A stretch of DNA of 64,000 nt from Oscillospiraceae bacterium (GCA_021201235.1 JAJQFI010000025.1:62001-126000), one strand, 5' to 3'. Numbered from the stretch's first letter, positions 18,468 to 26,158 are shown. Made by a program: numbers and translations. Notes: generated from the letters alone by a model not told the origin.

Positions 18468-19094
18468 TTATTCCGGCTCTTTAGCTGTTGGAATCCTCCC
18501 CATAATCTCCACCGCCTGCGAGGTCTGCCACATCTGGGCGGTAAGCATGACGGTGAAGCCTTCGCCGAAGTCGCAGGCAAAATCGTTTGGATTCTTCTTG
18601 GGGAGCCCGAAGCAACTCATTATGTTCATTATTATGCCGCCGTGGGTCACTACGACGGCGTTTTTGTAGCCGTTTTTCATGACGTCCTCGGCGAGAAACT
18701 GCATCCCCTCAATCGTTCTCATGATAACCTGACGGAGGCTTTCGCCGTTCGGCGGAGGGTTGTCGAGCCCACCCTTGAGGAACTGCTTGTAGTCCTCCCT
18801 GTTCATGAGGTCAACCGCCTTCTTGCCCTCGAAGTCGCCGAAATTCATCTCCCGGAACTCGGGGACGACCCGGGCATAGCCCTCGGGATAGAGGCATGCG
18901 GCGGTCGAGATGCAACGCTTGAGCGGGCTTACATAGACCTTGTCGGCGGGAGGATAGACCATCTTCTCGCGTTTTTCGAGGAGCTCTTTGCACCCTCTCT
19001 CGGAGATGGGCGACTCGGTGATGCCGATGTATTTCCCCTCTTCGTTCGCAACCGTAATTCCGTGGCGGATGAAATGTATTCTGTAGCCGACCAT
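18468..19094 (-). CDS. Histidine phosphatase family protein
   Basis: A 208-residue member of the phosphoglycerate mutase/acid phosphatase branch. The N-terminal IHFIRHGITVANEEGKY supplies the catalytic RHG histidine; SPLKRCISTA and FGDFEGK are conserved; VVVTHGGII supplies the second histidine. Residue spacing fits broad-specificity phosphatases such as PhoE or alpha-ribazole phosphatase-like enzymes. The substrate cannot be read from sequence. It stands alone, convergent with trmD and the small toxin. Confidence 0.88.
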   Translation of the reverse strand: MVGYRIHFIRHGITVANEEGKYIGITESPISERGCKELLEKREKMVYPPADKVYVSPLKRCISTAACLYPEGYARVVPEFREMNFGDFEGKKAVDLMNREDYKQFLKGGLDNPPPNGESLRQVIMRTIEGMQFLAEDVMKNGYKNAVVVTHGGIIMNIMSCFGLPKKNPNDFACDFGEGFTVMLTAQMWQTSQAVEIMGRIPTAKEPE

Positions 19095-19167
19095 ATTAAG
19101 ATTCCTTTCGTCATTATATACAAATTTTAGGGTAAAATTTTGGTGAAAAAGCCGAAGCCCGAAGCCC

Positions 19168-19196
19168 TTTACAATCTGTAAAATTCGGTGTATAAT
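19168..19196 (+). promoter_or_regulatory. Promoter of the Xre regulator gene
   Basis: TTTACA and TATAAT with a 17-base spacer. The inverted repeat TTTACA-ATC-TGTAAA covers the -35 box and could be an operator, perhaps for the encoded regulator itself. Confidence 0.55.
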
Positions 19197-19244
19197 ATTC
19201 CCTACGTTGATGCCGGCGGCAAGACGTAGATTAGGGGCGATTCC

Positions 19245-19943
19245 ATGAACGCAGATTTTGCCAGAATTATGGCACTTTTAAGAAAAGAAAAGAAGATTTC
19301 GCAGAAGCAGGCGGCGCAGGACCTCGGCATTTCCCAGGGTCTTCTTTCCCATTACGAAAAGGGCAAGCGCGAATGCGGGCTCGACTTCCTCGTGAAAGCC
19401 GCCGATTACTACGGCGTTTCCTGCGATTACCTTCTCGGGCGCTCCCCCGAGCCTCAGGGCAAGGTCATTTCCGTTGACGAGCTCCCCGGCGACGACCCCT
19501 CTCACAAGGAGAAGGTCACTCCCGGGACGATGATGATCGCCTTCAACAAAAAGCTGATTGTGAACTCGCTGAACGTGGTCTTTTCGCTCCTCGGGAAGTT
19601 CCGCTCGGCGACCGTTATAAAAGAGGTTTCCGGGTATCTGATGCTCGCGGTTTACAAGTGCTTCCGCTATATCTACTCATCGAATCCGAAAAACGACCAG
19701 AATTTCTTTATGGTGGATTGCACCGTCGCGAAGTCCGGCTGTGACGCCGCCATGAGTCTTGCCGAGGCGAAGCTCAACGCCGCGTTGAAGGGCGTTGTTA
19801 CGACCGGCGAGGACGCCGTTTCGGAGGACACCGTCCCCGAAATCACGACCCAGACCCTTTCGGAAGAGTTCCCGCAATACTACTCCTCCACCGTCAACCT
19901 CATCAAGAACAGCGAGTCGAGAATTAAGGAGATCAGTGAATAA
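19245..19943 (+). CDS. Xre-family transcriptional regulator
   Basis: A 232-residue protein with an N-terminal Xre/Cro helix-turn-helix (RIMALLRKEKKISQKQAAQDLGISQGLLSHYEKGKRECGLDFLVKAADYYGVSCDYLLGRS). The C-terminal 150 residues are helical, with a hydrophobic patch (VNSLNVVFSLLGKF) and no domain I recognise. Similar long Xre proteins occur in Oscillospirales. It is transcribed alone, immediately upstream of an orphan antitoxin-like RNA locus. Target genes are unknown. Confidence 0.82.
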   Translation: MNADFARIMALLRKEKKISQKQAAQDLGISQGLLSHYEKGKRECGLDFLVKAADYYGVSCDYLLGRSPEPQGKVISVDELPGDDPSHKEKVTPGTMMIAFNKKLIVNSLNVVFSLLGKFRSATVIKEVSGYLMLAVYKCFRYIYSSNPKNDQNFFMVDCTVAKSGCDAAMSLAEAKLNAALKGVVTTGEDAVSEDTVPEITTQTLSEEFPQYYSSTVNLIKNSESRIKEISE

Positions 19944-19976
19944 CAGCACCGACCGATTGAAAAAATAAAAAAGCTG

Positions 19977-20005
19977 TTGACAAAACAGCGAGGATGGGAT
20001 ATAAT
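19977..20005 (+). promoter_or_regulatory. Promoter of antitoxin-like RNA copy 2
   Basis: TTGACA and TATAAT with a 17-base spacer. The -35 box lies inside the inverted repeat GCTGTT-GACAA-AACAGC, a feature also present in copy 3. Confidence 0.72.
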
Positions 20006-20011
20006 AATAGC

Positions 20012-20110
20012 AAGAGGGACGTTACTGCTGTCACAGTACGAGCACAACCTCGAAAACGAAATAGTTTGCAGATTGGTCGTTACCGCTAAGCTAGGTAGCG
20101 GCTATTTCTA
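20012..20110 (+). ncRNA. Orphan type I antitoxin-like RNA, copy 2
   Basis: About 100 bases from a consensus promoter to a terminator hairpin, CCGCTA-N7-TAGCGG followed by CTATTTCTATT at 20083-20110. It is about 85 percent identical by eye to copy 3 (AGCAAGAGGGACGTTACTGC, ACACAACCTCGAAAA-like, TTTGCAGATTGGTCGTTACC). The start and terminator arm also match the candidate antitoxin at 18290-18417. No toxin reading frame is present on either strand. Confidence 0.62.
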
Positions 20111-20138
20111 TTATATCACACGGCTTGACTGCTGTCAA
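20110..20138 (-). promoter_or_regulatory. Convergent minus-strand promoter facing RNA copy 2
   Basis: On the minus strand TTGACA and TATAAT are 17 bases apart. It would start an RNA near 20103 that is fully antisense to RNA copy 2 and begins with GAAATAGCCGC. It may be a remnant of the lost toxin transcript. Confidence 0.6.
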
Positions 20139-20245
20139 TGTTTTTTGACTAAATAAGCTCTTAATACGTCTTGACATTTCCAAAATATCGGAGAATAGTT
20201 ATATCCAAAACTTTACTATTACTTAACCTCAAAGGGGTGTTTGTT

Positions 20246-21373
20246 TTGGATAAGATTAAAAATCTGTGGCTACGGTTTGTCGGATTCTGTCGCGGGAACG
20301 GCGTGGAGCTTCGGGCGAAGGTCTATTTTGTCGACGCCTTGGGCGCGATGGCGCAGGGGCTTTTCTGCTCGCTTTTGATTGGCACGATTTTGGATACTCT
20401 CGGCTCTCAGCTCGGAATAGGCGCTCTCACGGCGACGGTCTTCACCCTGAACGACGTCGGCTATACCGTCGGAAAGTGCTGTTCGCTTCTGGCGGGTCCC
20501 GCGATGGCGATCGCTATCGGAAATTCGCTGAAAGCGCCGCCCTTGGTGCTCTACTCGCTCATTCCCGTCGGCTTTGCGACCAATCAGATCGGCGGTGCGG
20601 GAGGACCACTCGCCGTATTCGTCACGGCTTGCATCGCTTGCGAAATCGGAAAGCTCGTCTCGAAGAAGACAAAAATCGACATTCTCGTCACTCCGCTCGT
20701 GACGGTTCTTGTGGGAGTCGGCTTGGCGGCGCTCGTTGCGGCACCGATCGGAACGGCGGCAAGCGCAGTCGGCAACCTCATTATGTGGGCGACCGAGCAG
20801 CAGCCGTTCGTAATGGGCATCGTCGTCTCGGTTGTCGTCGGAATCTGCCTGACGCTCCCGATATCCTCGGCGGCAATCTGTGCGGCGCTTTCGCTCACCG
20901 GTCTTGCCGGAGGAACGGCGGTTGCGGGATGCTGTGCGAACATGGTCGGCTTCGCGGTGCTCTCCTTTAAGGAAAACCGTTGGGGTGGGCTCGTCAGCCA
21001 AGGCTTGGGCACAAGCATGCTCCAGATGGGTAACATCATCAAGAACCCGAGAATCTGGATTCCCCCGATAGTCGCCAGTGCGATTACGGGACCGATTGCG
21101 ACCTGCGTTTTCGGGCTCACGATGAACGGCGCACCCGTCAACAGCGGCATGGGCACCTGCGGTCTCTGCGGGCTCATCGGCGTCTGGACAGGCTGGGTCT
21201 CCCCGAGCGACGCCACAATCGCAAACGGCGCCACGGCAATCACCCCGACCGCCTTCGACTGGGTCGGACTGTTCTTAGTCTGCATCGTCCTCCCGGCGGT
21301 AATCTGCTGGGCAATGGGACTGCTTCTTCGGAAGATTGGTTGGATCAAAGAGGGCGATCTCAAGCTTGACTGA
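20246..21373 (+). CDS. PTS transporter subunit IIC (PTS_EIIC_2 family)
   Basis: A membrane protein of 375 residues with about nine or ten hydrophobic helices. The N-terminus, KVYFVDALGAMAQGLFCSLLIGTIL, and the glycine-rich VGFATNQIGGAGGPLAVF and MNGAPVNSGMGTCGLCGLIG are typical of the EIIC_2 family. The start is a TTG at 20246 behind AAAGGGGTG. No IIA or IIB gene accompanies it, so the substrate, and whether it is phosphotransferase-dependent, cannot be decided; many of this family stand alone. HPr is encoded 250 bases downstream from its own promoter. Confidence 0.82.
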   Translation: MDKIKNLWLRFVGFCRGNGVELRAKVYFVDALGAMAQGLFCSLLIGTILDTLGSQLGIGALTATVFTLNDVGYTVGKCCSLLAGPAMAIAIGNSLKAPPLVLYSLIPVGFATNQIGGAGGPLAVFVTACIACEIGKLVSKKTKIDILVTPLVTVLVGVGLAALVAAPIGTAASAVGNLIMWATEQQPFVMGIVVSVVVGICLTLPISSAAICAALSLTGLAGGTAVAGCCANMVGFAVLSFKENRWGGLVSQGLGTSMLQMGNIIKNPRIWIPPIVASAITGPIATCVFGLTMNGAPVNSGMGTCGLCGLIGVWTGWVSPSDATIANGATAITPTAFDWVGLFLVCIVLPAVICWAMGLLLRKIGWIKEGDLKLD

Positions 21374-21486
21374 TTCTCCCGAAAAATCGTTGGTCAACTT
21401 CACCAAAAAGCGAAATTGCCGACCCTTTTGAAACGGGCATAAAGCAGAAAATCAAGCCAAAATGAAGTTTTGGTGATATTTATCCG

Positions 21487-21515
21487 TTGACTTTCGGAAA
21501 TGAAATTTGTATACT
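21487..21515 (+). promoter_or_regulatory. HPr gene promoter
   Basis: TTGACT and TATACT with a 17-base spacer, 107 bases before the HPr start codon. Confidence 0.6.
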
Positions 21516-21621
21516 GATAACGTAGCATATAAGAGATGCTATAGCTTCCTTGGCGGAGCTCCGCATTGAAAAAGTTGCGGTCAAAAGGCTTTGTCTATAT
21601 TTGAAATGGAGAGTTATCTAT

Positions 21622-21894
21622 ATGTTCGTAAAAGATGTTGTTGTTAAGAATCAGGTTGGTCTTCACGCCCGTCCTGCCACCTTCTTCATCCAGAAGGCTA
21701 ACGAGTTCAAGTCGTCCATCTGGGTTGAAAAGGAAGAGCGCAGGGTCAACGGCAAGAGCTTGCTCGGCGTGCTTTCCCTCGGTATAATCAGCGGCACGTC
21801 AATAAGAATAATTGCCGATGGCGTTGACGAGGAAGAGGCAGTCGCCGGTCTCGTAGAGCTTGTTGAAAGCGATTTCGCTGAAGAGGCAAGATAA
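21622..21894 (+). CDS. ptsH: HPr phosphocarrier protein
   Basis: A 90-residue HPr. VGLHARPATFFIQKA has the active-site His15 phosphorylated by enzyme I; VNGKSLLGVLSLGI has the regulatory Ser46 phosphorylated by HPr kinase in Firmicutes, for carbon catabolite control. The presence of His15 argues against Crh. The ATG at 21622 fits the family length; the frame is open upstream without a ribosome site. A strong terminator follows. Confidence 0.93.
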   Translation: MFVKDVVVKNQVGLHARPATFFIQKANEFKSSIWVEKEERRVNGKSLLGVLSLGIISGTSIRIIADGVDEEEAVAGLVELVESDFAEEAR

Positions 21895-21908
21895 CATGAT
21901 CAAAAAGC

Positions 21909-21940
21909 AACCCCGTCATCTACTTGGCGGGGTGTTTTTT
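21909..21940 (+). terminator. Intrinsic terminator after HPr
   Basis: ACCCCG-N12-CGGGGT stem followed by GTTTTTT. Confidence 0.85.
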
Positions 21941-21972
21941 CTGAAAAATTATCGTTGACCTGTAAAAACATG

Positions 21973-22001
21973 TTGACAAATTTACTTGTATTGGGTATAA
22001 T
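21973..22001 (+). promoter_or_regulatory. Promoter of the type III toxin-antitoxin locus
   Basis: Consensus TTGACA and TATAAT with a 17-base spacer, immediately before the antitoxin RNA repeats. One promoter for both RNA antitoxin and toxin is the rule for type III loci. Confidence 0.85.
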
Positions 22002-22007
22002 ATAAGT

Positions 22008-22158
22008 GAACCTGATGGTTCAAATGTCTGTTGGTACTCGATATCCAACTGAAACAAGGTCGAGCGCAAATGTGTACCGGTACTCGATATCCCGGTATAA
22101 ACAAGGTCGAGTTCAAATTTTTTGGCTGTTGGACTTTTCCGACAGCCTTTTGTTTTTT
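22008..22158 (+). ncRNA. Type III antitoxin RNA (CptI-like) with tandem repeats and terminator
   Basis: Two full units and one partial unit of about 46 bases. The shared blocks are GGTACTCGATATC (22034 and 22080), ACAAGGTCGAG (22054 and 22101) and CAAAT (22021, 22067, 22114). A terminator, GGCTGTTGGA-loop-TCCGACAGCC then TTTTGTTTTTT (22124-22158), separates repeats from the toxin, as in known type III loci where it sets the RNA:toxin ratio. The toxin cuts the repeat RNA into single units that bind and silence it. From memory, the CptI family has about two repeats of 45 bases, matching this. Confidence 0.85.
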
Positions 22159-22168
22159 GGAGGTCAAA

Positions 22169-23152
22169 ATGGTTGAAAATCCAATCGCCGGCGGCTTCTA
22201 TTTCATATCCGACAAGTTCTATTCGGATTTTCCCGACCCGTTTCTTATGCCGAATAAACCGGACGAAGATGGGCAGGCACACGACCGTCCTTGCTACTAT
22301 GCTTATCTTGACGCAAAAACCGGTCTTTACTGGGTTATCCCCATAAGCTCGAAGGTTGAAAAGTATCAGAAAATCGCAGAGCGCAAGACCAAAAAGTATG
22401 GCAGATGCGATACTATTTTATTTGGCAATGTTCTGGGACGAAAAAGCGCCTTTCTTATTCAGAATATGTTTCCGACAACAGAGGAATACTTTGAGAGCCA
22501 GTATGTCAACTCGAAGGACGGCGTGCCCGTAAGAGTTGACGGAGCTTTTGAGAAAGAAATTAAAAAATCCGCTCAGAGGGTCATAGTACTCGTACATAAC
22601 GGTCGGAAGGGGCTCGTTTTTCCGGATGTTTTGAAAATCGAGAAAAAGTTGATTGAATATAAAGAAGAAACAACCGCTCAGGAGGCAATTCCCATGCAAA
22701 AAATCGCAAGTTTTCAGGTCGACCACCGCAGGTTCGGGGTCGGGCTTTACATCTCCCGCATCGACGGGGACATCATCACCTATGACCTTCGGATGGTCAA
22801 GCCGAACGGCGGGCACTACGTCTCGAATCCGTCGCTCCACACCATCGAGCATCTGGTCGCCACATATGCCCACTCGTCCTTCATGGGCGACAAGGTAATT
22901 TATGCCGGACCGATGGGCTGTCGGACGGGGTTCTATCTTCTCCTGCGTGACGACGACAAGGAGGCGGCAATCCGCCTTGTCAGAGAATGCCTCGAGTTCG
23001 TCAGGGATTTCGAGGGAGAAATCCCCGGCGCGACAGAGCCTGAATGCGGAAACTATCTCGAGCACGACCTCGAATCCGCCAAGAAGGACGTCCTGCCGCT
23101 CCTCGAAAGACTCGAGGGGTATACGATTGAGGATTTGAAATATCCGCAATAA
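22169..23152 (+). CDS. Type III toxin (CptN/ToxN-like endoribonuclease) in frame with LuxS
   Basis: The ATG at 22169 follows GGAGG, just after the antitoxin terminator. Residues 1-175 match CptN-type toxins: GGFYFISDKFYSDFPDPF, RPCYYAYLDAKTGLYWVIP, SSKVEKYQKIAERK, SAFLIQNMFPTTEEY and PDVLKIEKKLIEY, all in the expected order and length. There is no stop codon after the toxin: the frame continues without break into a complete LuxS (residues 176-327). A good ribosome site precedes the LuxS ATG, so LuxS may be made both alone and as a C-terminal fusion. Whether the fused toxin is active is unknown; a lost toxin stop codon is the simplest origin. Confidence 0.85.
   Translation: MVENPIAGGFYFISDKFYSDFPDPFLMPNKPDEDGQAHDRPCYYAYLDAKTGLYWVIPISSKVEKYQKIAERKTKKYGRCDTILFGNVLGRKSAFLIQNMFPTTEEYFESQYVNSKDGVPVRVDGAFEKEIKKSAQRVIVLVHNGRKGLVFPDVLKIEKKLIEYKEETTAQEAIPMQKIASFQVDHRRFGVGLYISRIDGDIITYDLRMVKPNGGHYVSNPSLHTIEHLVATYAHSSFMGDKVIYAGPMGCRTGFYLLLRDDDKEAAIRLVRECLEFVRDFEGEIPGATEPECGNYLEHDLESAKKDVLPLLERLEGYTIEDLKYPQ
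22694..23152 (+). CDS. luxS: S-ribosylhomocysteine lyase LuxS (internal start)
   Basis: LuxS splits S-ribosylhomocysteine into homocysteine and the AI-2 precursor DPD. From the internal ATG, 152 residues, normal for LuxS. The metal site is HTIEH (His49, His53) and ECGNYLEHD (Cys118); PMGCRTGFYL holds the catalytic Cys76, and Glu52 is the general base. AGGAGG stands eight bases before this ATG, so independent translation is likely despite the upstream in-frame toxin. The substrate is supplied by the MTA/SAH nucleosidase also encoded in this window at 43321-44007. Confidence 0.9.
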   Translation: MQKIASFQVDHRRFGVGLYISRIDGDIITYDLRMVKPNGGHYVSNPSLHTIEHLVATYAHSSFMGDKVIYAGPMGCRTGFYLLLRDDDKEAAIRLVRECLEFVRDFEGEIPGATEPECGNYLEHDLESAKKDVLPLLERLEGYTIEDLKYPQ

Positions 23153-23165
23153 TAAAAAATAGCTG

Positions 23166-23194
23166 TTGACAAAATAACAGCTATGGGGTATAAT
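23166..23194 (+). promoter_or_regulatory. Promoter of antitoxin-like RNA copy 3
   Basis: TTGACA and TATAAT 17 bases apart, 14 bases after the luxS stop. The -35 box is embedded in AGCTGTT-GACAAAA-TAACAGCT. Confidence 0.72.
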
Positions 23195-23200
23195 AGATAG

Positions 23201-23301
23201 CAAGAGGGACGTTACTGCGGGAACAGTACGAACACAACCTCGAAAAACAATGTGTTTGCAGATTGGTCGTTACCGTTACGCTAGGTAGCGGCTATTTCTT
23301 T
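23201..23301 (+). ncRNA. Orphan type I antitoxin-like RNA, copy 3
   Basis: It is homologous along its length to copy 2 at 20012-20110, ending in GGTAGCGGCTATTTCTTTTTT. The facing minus strand keeps TTGACA (23311-23316) but lacks a -10 box at the right spacing, and reads AAAGAAATAGCCGC, the expected end of a type I toxin frame, with a stop codon just upstream. The toxin seems to have been lost. Confidence 0.6.
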
Positions 23302-23351
23302 TTTAAGCATTGTCAACACAATTATTCGCTTCTCAATTAAATGCAGATGTC

Positions 23352-23379
23352 TTGACAAATCCCCAAAATCGGCTATAAT
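23352..23379 (+). promoter_or_regulatory. metG promoter
   Basis: TTGACA and TATAAT with a 16-base spacer, 64 bases before metG. The short leader is too small for a T-box. Confidence 0.7.
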
Positions 23380-23442
23380 ATAAGGGCAGGGCTGAAGCCC
23401 CGGGGCTTTGATGCCCGAAATTTATGAGAGGAAGGAATCATC

Positions 23443-25395
23443 ATGGACAAAAAACCGTATCTTATTACCACCGCTATTGCCTATACGTCTAAGAAGCCTC
23501 ACATCGGCAACACTTACGATGCAGTATGCGCTGATGCTCTGGCGAGGTTCAAGCGAATGCAGGGATATGACGTTTTCTTCCTTACCGGAACGGACGAGCA
23601 CGGTCAGAAGATTGAACAGCAGGCTATCTCCGAGGGAATCACCCCGAAGGAGCACGTTGACAAGGTCGCCGGCGAAGTAAAAGAGATTTACGACATGCTC
23701 GGCATCTCCTATAACCGTTTCATAAGAACCACCGACGAAGACCACGAAAGAAACGTCCAGAAGATTTTTAAGAAATTATACGACCAGGGCGACATTTATA
23801 AGAGCGAATATGAGGGCGAATACTGTGTCACATGCGAGAGCTTCTACACCGAAACTCAGCTTGTCGACGGCAAGTGCCCCGACTGCGGCGGCGAGGTCAG
23901 GAAAACAAAGGAAGAAGCCTATTTCTTCAGGCTTTCAAAATATCAGAAACAGCTCGAAGACCTCTTTGAGCAGAACCCCGAGTTTATCCAGCCGGTCTCA
24001 AGGCGCAAGGAAATGGTCAACAACTTCCTTAAGCCCGGGCTTCAGAACCTCTGTGTCACCCGCTCTTCGTTCAAGTGGGGAATTCCGGTCGATTTCGACC
24101 CGAAGCACGTCGTCTACGTCTGGATTGATGCGCTGACGAACTATATTTCGGGACTCGGCTATGACGTCGACAACCCGAGCGAGGATTATAAGAAATACTG
24201 GACGAATTGTACACATGTAATTGGTAAAGATATCTTAAGATTCCATTCGATTTACTGGATTGCCGAGCTGATGGCTCTGGGTCTCGAGCTCCCGAAGAAA
24301 ATTTTTGCGCACCCGTGGCTCCTCTTCGGAACAGACAAGATGTCGAAATCGAAGGGCAACGTCATCTATGCCGACGACCTCGTGAAGCGCTTCGGCGTTG
24401 ACGCGACGAGATACTATCTTCTCAGTGAGATGCCCTTCACCGCCGACGGCTCAATCTATTACGAAAACGTAATCGAGAGGTACAATACGGATCTTGCGAA
24501 CAACATCGGCAACCTCGTCAACCGCACCGTCACGATGGTGAACAAGTACTTTGACGGTGTCGTAATCGCTCCTCATGACAAGACGGAGAACGATTTCGAC
24601 CTGGAAGCTTGCGCCGTTCAGGCAAAGAAGAACATGGAGGAGCACTTCGAGTCCTTCCATATTGCAGATGCGGCTAATGATTTGATTACACTTGCACGCC
24701 GTGCAAACAAGTATATCGACGAAAACGAGCCCTGGAAGCTTGCGAAGACCGACGAGGGTAAGAAGCGTCTCGAAACCGTCATGTACGAGCTCATCGAGAC
24801 CATCCGCTTCATCGGAGTTCTGGCGGCTCCCTTCATGCCGGAGACCTCGGAGAAGATTCTCTCGCAGATTGGTACCGATATAAATAGCTTGGAGACCCTT
24901 GACAGCTTCGGCGGCTACGTTGCCGGAAACAAGGTCGGTCAGGCGGTTCCGCTCTTTGCGAGAATCGACTCGGAGAAGGTGTTGAAAGAATTGAACGAAG
25001 AAAGAGAAAAGCTTCAGGAAGAGCTAGCTCACAAAGAAGAGGCTGAACCCGAAAAGATAGAATTGGCTCCCGAGATTACGATAGACGACTTCATGAAGAC
25101 GGAGCTGAGAGCCGCAAAGGTCACTGACTGCGTAAAGCTCGAGAAGTCAAATAAGCTTCTGAAACTCACGCTCGACGACGGCATGGGCGGCAGGCAGGTC
25201 GTTTCCGGAATCGCCAAGTGGTACAAGCCGGAGGATTTGATTGGAAAGACGATTGTGGTCGTCGCGAACCTCAAGCCCGCCAAGCTCTGCGGAGAGATGA
25301 GCGAGGGAATGATAGTCTGCGCCGAAATGCCCGACGGCTCGGCGAAGGTGACGTTCCTCGACGATTCGGTTCCCGCCGGAGCGAGATTAAGATAG
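23443..25395 (+). CDS. metG: Methionine-tRNA ligase
   Basis: Charges tRNA-Met and initiator tRNA. The 650 residues show the HIGH-like KPHIGNTYDAVCADALAR, zinc-binding cysteines in CVTCESF and CPDCGGEV, the KMSKS loop (GTDKMSKSKGNV), the anticodon-binding helices, and a C-terminal tRNA-binding (EMAPII-like) domain from about residue 548 (EITIDDFMKTELRAAKVTDC to PDGSAKVTFLDDSVPAGARL) used for dimerisation and tRNA capture. Length is normal. Confidence 0.97.
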   Translation: MDKKPYLITTAIAYTSKKPHIGNTYDAVCADALARFKRMQGYDVFFLTGTDEHGQKIEQQAISEGITPKEHVDKVAGEVKEIYDMLGISYNRFIRTTDEDHERNVQKIFKKLYDQGDIYKSEYEGEYCVTCESFYTETQLVDGKCPDCGGEVRKTKEEAYFFRLSKYQKQLEDLFEQNPEFIQPVSRRKEMVNNFLKPGLQNLCVTRSSFKWGIPVDFDPKHVVYVWIDALTNYISGLGYDVDNPSEDYKKYWTNCTHVIGKDILRFHSIYWIAELMALGLELPKKIFAHPWLLFGTDKMSKSKGNVIYADDLVKRFGVDATRYYLLSEMPFTADGSIYYENVIERYNTDLANNIGNLVNRTVTMVNKYFDGVVIAPHDKTENDFDLEACAVQAKKNMEEHFESFHIADAANDLITLARRANKYIDENEPWKLAKTDEGKKRLETVMYELIETIRFIGVLAAPFMPETSEKILSQIGTDINSLETLDSFGGYVAGNKVGQAVPLFARIDSEKVLKELNEEREKLQEELAHKEEAEPEKIELAPEITIDDFMKTELRAAKVTDCVKLEKSNKLLKLTLDDGMGGRQVVSGIAKWYKPEDLIGKTIVVVANLKPAKLCGEMSEGMIVCAEMPDGSAKVTFLDDSVPAGARLR

Positions 25396-25461
25396 CCAGT
25401 TTCTCCTTCCCATATTTATTGAGGGGCGCCCTTTTGCGTTATCCGGCGCCCCTCTCCACCT

Positions 25462-25536
25462 CTGTCCGTAGCTCAGTGGATAGAGCAATACGCTCCGACC
25501 GTATGCGCGCAGGTTCGATTCCTGTCGGACAGACCA
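25462..25536 (+). tRNA. tRNA-Arg (anticodon CCG), CCA encoded
   Basis: Acceptor stem CTGTCCG pairs with CGGACAG. The D-arm contains GCTCAGTGGATAGAGC, the anticodon stem-loop ATACG-CTCCGAC-CGTAT gives anticodon CCG, the T-loop is TTCGATT, and discriminator A is followed by encoded CCA. It reads the CGG codon. Confidence 0.95.
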
Positions 25537-25541
25537 ACCGC

Positions 25542-25574
25542 AAAATAAAAAGACCCATAGGGTCTTTTTATTTT
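25542..25574. terminator. Bidirectional terminator between tRNA-Arg and the DUF3267 gene
   Basis: A perfect 15-bp stem, AAAATAAAAAGACCC-ATA-GGGTCTTTTTATTTT, A-rich on one side and T-rich on the other, so it should work for both converging genes. It includes the last codons of the minus-strand gene. Confidence 0.88.
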
Positions 25575-26143
25575 GTATAAAATGTCTGCCTCGGTCCGGT
25601 ATCCTGCATCAGGGTCGTTGGGTCTTTGAACTTCGTCAGATAAATAAACGTATCATACAAATCCCCTGCGCAGCCGCCGAAGTGGATGGCGAAGAGGAGA
25701 GCGACGGCAAGCTTCATTGTCGGGTCGGGAAGGGCTATCATCAGTGCGATAAACAGGATTGAGTAGACGGTGAAGGGTGCAAGAAGCGCTACCATCGCCG
25801 TTTTTCTGTAGACGAATATCTTCGGCACGCCGCAGTATGCGACCGTCAGGGTCAGCCCGAATGTGAGCTTCTCGCCGGTCATCAGCTTGTAGGCGATGCC
25901 GTGGGTGAGTTCGTGGAGAACCGTATAGACGATAAGCAAGCCGCAGAGGATGAGCAGGAACGTACTGTTGACGTGAATCTCCCCCATCCTCGAGATTATG
26001 ACCGCGAGCGGCACAGCGATAACGACCATCAGCGCCATCGCAACAATATTCAGCCACAGGCTGAACTTGCCTTTGGTTGCGTCGATGACATATGCTTCTT
26101 TGTAGCCCTCGGGGAGGATTCTTTCAAAATTTTGACTTTTCAT
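25568..26143 (-). CDS. DUF3267 family putative membrane metalloprotease
   Basis: A 191-residue membrane protein with about four helices. VLHELTHGIAYKLM contains HExxH, the zinc signature of the DUF3267/putative zincin group, and the sequence continues with LTFGLTLTVAYCGVPKIFVYRKTAMVALLAPF, which is typical for this family. HFGGCAGDLYD near the C-terminus could supply a further metal ligand. The role is unknown; relatives resemble site-2-protease-like proteins. Confidence 0.75.
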   Translation of the reverse strand: MKSQNFERILPEGYKEAYVIDATKGKFSLWLNIVAMALMVVIAVPLAVIISRMGEIHVNSTFLLILCGLLIVYTVLHELTHGIAYKLMTGEKLTFGLTLTVAYCGVPKIFVYRKTAMVALLAPFTVYSILFIALMIALPDPTMKLAVALLFAIHFGGCAGDLYDTFIYLTKFKDPTTLMQDTGPRQTFYTK

Positions 26144-26158
26144 GTTGATTTCCTTTCT

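Noticed and set aside
21622-21894. Crh (catabolite repression HPr) instead of HPr
   Set aside because: His15 is present in LHARPA, whereas Crh lacks it.
22021-22120. Two to three spaced repeats resembling a short CRISPR array
   Set aside because: The repeats are contiguous without unique spacers, are preceded by a promoter and followed by a terminator and a ToxN/CptN-like gene; a type III antitoxin explains everything.
9412-23152. A single defence island or integrated element joining the ParE/Phd, type I and type III modules
   Set aside because: The modules are separated by housekeeping genes (secA, ffh, trmD and others) without integrase, attachment sites or flanking repeats of an element.
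23380-23442. T-box riboswitch before metG
   Set aside because: The leader from the promoter to the start codon is only about 60 bases, and no T-box sequence or terminator/antiterminator pair was found.
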